A stretch of 62,000 bases of DNA. It comes from Mesostigma viride. Lineage: Eukaryota; Streptophyta; Mesostigmatophyceae; Mesostigmatales; Mesostigmataceae. The notes below the pieces were generated by a model. It was given only the letters and a program-made list of their open reading frames with translations, had not been told where the DNA came from and ran no database searches. The position numbers were made by a program, and so were the translations under genes. The first letter of the stretch is position 1. Each line of letters begins with the position of its first letter. Shown in pieces: positions 58,901 to 62,000 of the stretch. The DNA lies in the NCBI GenBank assembly GCA_009746045.1, contig RPFO01000167.1, positions 1,975,652-2,037,651 on the forward strand. Direction: 5' to 3'.

Positions 58901-61715
58901 TTCGTGGAAGCAGACGACATATTCAACGGCAGCCATCAATATGTTCGGGTCTCAGGCACTAGGCTGACAGAGAGAGATCTACATATTAAAGCATGACACG
59001 CAACAACACCGATCAATGACACGCGCTACACTAACTGCGTACCCACAATGGGGATGACAAATGCATCGCCCCCCCGCCCCCCCCCCCCCCCGCCCCCGCT
59101 TTCGGGCAGTGCCACGGGCCACCACTCGCCCGGGACCCGCCCCTTTGCACTTCTGCAATGCTCACCCCTACGCAATTTTACGCGCATGCTAGGAGCGATT
59201 TATAGGCAGTGGGTCGCCCGGATTGAGGAGCTGGGCACGAGGCACACGGCAGCATGACGCAGCTTCCTCTCCCCACCCACCATGTTGCTTCAACCACAAG
59301 CTCGGATCTCCCCAAGTAACCAGCCACCTTCCGTCAGTGGCCCCACCGCCTCCCCCTCTTTTCCCAAAGCACAATCCACATTGTGCGGCTATTTTAGTAA
59401 TGCTTTCACCTTCCGAGAGCGAACACATCGCGTCCGCCCATTTGCCAAACACAGACTGCATTATAATAACTATCTATAGCAGTGCCAGCGACAGTCCCTC
59501 CTTCCCTTTCCATTTTGCCTCCATGGCCTCCCCCACTTTCACATACACAAACTGCACTAATACAACTACTTATAGAAACTAAGCAACGGTCCCTTGCTAC
59601 CTTCCGACCTCCATAACCTCATATCGTCACCCACCTTCCGACAGCGCCTCCATGGCCTCCCCCTTCAGTGTGTGGGCGTCCTCCTCCATCTCCTCGGTCA
59701 CCTCAATCGAGGTGTCGGGGTACTGCACGACACGGGAGGGTTGAAAGGTCGCAACAGAGCAGAGCACAGGGTGCAGAGAGAGCAGGAACGTGTGGGGATG
59801 GCACTCAAACATCGGCTGGGTCACTCGACGGAGCATAGAGCAGACAGGAGAGAGGCTTATTGCCACCGTGCCACCTCGACCGATGTGTCGGGGGACTGCA
59901 CACAATACGTTAAGGTAACCACACAGTGACAGAGCACACGGCAGGGCAGCGAGGGCCATGTAAGGCAGGTTGTCTCCTTGACATATGGCAGGGGACGGAG
60001 CACAGCATAAGAGGTTGCCAAAAGCCACCATGTCAACAGGATAGACATGTCGACGGGATAGACCAGGTAGCCATATACTTCTATGAGATCAAACAAAACA
60101 CACCCCGGCTTACATTTAAGAAAGCTTAAGGACATCTGCCTCATCACCACACAACAAACACACACACGCACGCACACGCACGCACGTTTAGTGACTCCAA
60201 ACATGTACAGTCATTCACGCCTTAAGTTGGGTTCGAGGTTTTCGAGGGGCGTGAACCCAACTAAAGGGGTGAATGGCTCTACTAAATTGTACTAATTTGA
60301 ACTAAAGATACTAAAATATACTATTCTGAACGACTTTGAACTTAGAATGCCGAAATCCTATGCGACCCAACTGAAGGCGTGAACACAACTTAAGCCAACC
60401 CAACTTAAGGCGTGAATGACTGTATAGTGACCACACACAGACGTATAGCGACCCCCCCCACACACGCATGTTGGTGCCACCACCCTCGGGCATGCCCTCA
60501 TGGTCGCTGTCCGCCACGCCCTCGCGGCCCTCCCCACCACCAGACAACACACACACATAGGTTCGCACCCACCCACCTCGGGCATGTCCTCATGGTCGCT
60601 GTCCACCACGCCCTCGCGGTCCTCTTCAAAATCGCTCTCCCCGGTCGACTCGCCCGCGTCCGCCTCGTGGGAGGGGGCAAACGGCTTGCCCGGGTGGGGT
60701 GGATGGGACGTCTGCGGCCGAGGTCAGTGATCAGGGCACCACGAGGCACAGGACATATATGTCAGTGCACGAACATTAGCGTTCGTATGCACTAACTCAC
60801 CAGGGCGCCCACAAGGCAAATAGCATTGGTCGACAGATACAATGCGACATAAGATGCGACTGAATACCGATGAACTAGCGCACTAACATTGAACAGTGGG
60901 CTATTTCTCAGCGGACAGAGTATTTTTTTCCCAAGTCATTTATTTGTGGGTAAAGACGCATTAAGAGAGAACCATAATCCCCCTGAAATGTAATAAAAGC
61001 CACGGCCACGCCCTTTCGAAAGGCCACAGCTGAACACCATCGGCGCCCCATACGGCAGTAGACATGGAAATCGACGCGACGCTATTGCTCCACATCGAGC
61101 TCAGGAGCTAAGTGCGTGCACTCCGCTCCGCTCGCATCCGCATTAAAACCCGTGTAATTTAGGCGAAAATTCTCTCGACGTCATGACAAACAGCCCACCT
61201 TGGCTCCCCAGCGACGCCGATCACGCTACGACAGACTTCTAACGACAGACAGTCGCCGCACACCGCTAATAACTCTACCAAACGCTACGCCTACTAACTT
61301 GGATAGGCGCGACTTGCTGCCGTGCAAAAAGTAATTGAAATTTGTACCCCTTCATAAAAAAATTCCAAACATGAAAAGAACGTGTTCCATCTGCGTTGCC
61401 GTACCGTTGTTTTTTCGCCCGAGGCGGCCTCCTCGACGTCTTCATGGATCCTGTCATCGCCGAAAATACAACAAGCCGGAAAAATAAACATACCACAGCA
61501 AATCGTTACATACCGCAGCTTCGCAACCCCACAGAAAACTTGCGAAACACTAGCACGATACCCTCCAAGTCGTTGGCGACAGTAAGTAATAATTACCTTC
61601 GAATGAAATCGAAGAAGAAAGACAGCTTGGGCTCTTTTAGCAAAATATCCTTGTCCTTCTCGTAAGCTGCCACAAAGGCTTTCAAAGCATCAACGGTAAA
61701 GCCGTGGAACGCCAT
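52939..61715 (-). CDS. ST13: Hsc70-interacting protein ST13/HIP homologue, ten exons (376 aa)
   Basis: A cytosolic co-chaperone that binds Hsp70 and helps fold and transfer clients. Exons, from 5': 61597-61715, 61405-61450, 60577-60711, 59635-59722, 58699-58779, 58386-58450, 56996-57136, 55941-56132, 54237-54345, 52939-53093. All introns (146 to about 1600 nt) are GT-AG and the exons add to exactly 377 codons. Recognisable parts: N-terminal dimerisation domain (LKAFVAAYEKDKDIL); acidic linker with EGVVDSDHEDMPE; TPRs containing LYASR-A-RIYVSLKRPNAAIMDCD and NARAHKYRGEAYAM; charged region with AEHRTRTEQKR; and STI1-like repeats (MAELLKDPDVRAL and NPANISKYQSDPRVQEL). The usual GGMP repeats are replaced by a Cys/Gly-rich patch and a His/Gly tail (GHGHGHGHHGPGCC). 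Exon 9 has a NAGNAG acceptor. Intact, so the host flank is a live locus. Confidence 0.95.
56735..56981. repeat. 9-bp minisatellite in ST13 intron 7
   Basis: About 27 tandem copies of CTTGGACTA/CTTGGACTG. The array is stop-free in several frames, but it lies between exons 7 and 8 and is not coding. Confidence 0.9.
57435..57512. repeat. 39-bp tandem duplication in ST13 intron 6
   Basis: Two nearly perfect copies of a 39-bp unit beginning ACAACGCTCGATC (57435-57473 and 57474-57512). Confidence 0.85.
60206..60424. mobile_element. Tc1/mariner-like MITE in ST13 intron 3
   Basis: The ends are perfect 28-bp inverted repeats including flanking TA dinucleotides (60206-60233 and 60397-60424), with outermost sequence TACAGTCATTC and GAATGACTGTA. 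This matches a TA target duplication and the CAGT terminus of Tc1/mariner elements. The 219-bp body contains a second, shorter inverted pair (AACCCAACT-type motifs). No coding capacity, so it is a non-autonomous MITE. Confidence 0.8.
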
Positions 61716-62000
61716 GTTTCTTTCAGAAAATAGCCCCTTGTTCACACCGAATAATATGACTCGCACACTTGCATACCTGTGCCCATTTGCGCACAGTGCG
61801 TTTTTCCATATCCACCGAAGCTCCCAGATGGTTCGCCTTTCCGAGGAGTTTGCGTCAGCAGGCTCTTTCTGCTCAGTACGGTTTCCGTAGGATATTTGCC
61901 ACTGTGTGTCGTGTGTCGTGCCGTCAACAACTGAATGCGAATCCCAACGGGGGAAAGCTACGGAAAAATATCGGTTCTTGCTGCACTGCTTAGCAGGCTG
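61716..62000. promoter_or_regulatory. 5' flank of ST13
   Basis: 285 bases upstream of the ST13 start, containing the 5' untranslated region and core promoter. No TATA box is obvious; no other gene is supported in it. Confidence 0.3.

Overview
The window is eukaryotic chromosomal DNA that carries part of an integrated giant virus. About 51 kb of GC-rich, gene-dense DNA (positions 1 to about 51,050) encodes genes typical of Nucleocytoviricota: a D5-like SF3 helicase, an AEP/UL52-like primase, a poxvirus-type RuvC resolvase, a YqaJ-type exonuclease, a class II ribonucleotide reductase, a Rieske oxygenase, a double SET-domain protein, several small virion-membrane-like proteins and a block of very large fibre or surface-lectin genes. 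The remaining 11 kb has lower GC, sparse coding and long introns. It holds one intact ten-exon host gene on the minus strand, a homologue of the Hsc70-interacting protein ST13/HIP. The viral end at the left lies outside the window. No major capsid protein or DNA polymerase gene is present here, so I do not assign a virus family. The host is a eukaryote with spliceosomal introns; an alga is plausible because such integrations are common there, but nothing here proves it.

Layout. 1-11.5 kb: replication and recombination genes (helicase, resolvase, exonuclease, primase) mixed with small conserved giant-virus proteins and the Rieske enzyme. 11.5-16 kb: a long charged protein with SUMO-interaction-like motifs, then small conserved genes and membrane proteins. 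16.1-19.1 kb: B12-dependent ribonucleotide reductase in four exons, with an ORF inside intron 3. 19-25.4 kb: virion-surface-like genes and the SET protein. 25.4-38.6 kb: two convergent paralogous fibre genes. The first is split by a 5.9-kb CACTA-like transposon with a perfect 12-bp terminal inverted repeat and a 2-bp target duplication. 38.6-51 kb: accessory region with Cys/His knuckle proteins, proline-rich and repeat proteins, a two-member virus-specific gene family, a 50/100-bp satellite-like array and a tandem gene duplication. 51-62 kb: host flank with ST13, a mariner-like MITE and minisatellites in introns.

At least ten viral ORFs are interrupted by frame changes that are nearly all consistent with loss of one base, mostly in G/C homopolymers, whereas the host gene and several viral genes are intact. 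This is either assembly error in homopolymers or early decay of an endogenous virus. The transposon insertion and the adjoining host gene independently support true endogenization.
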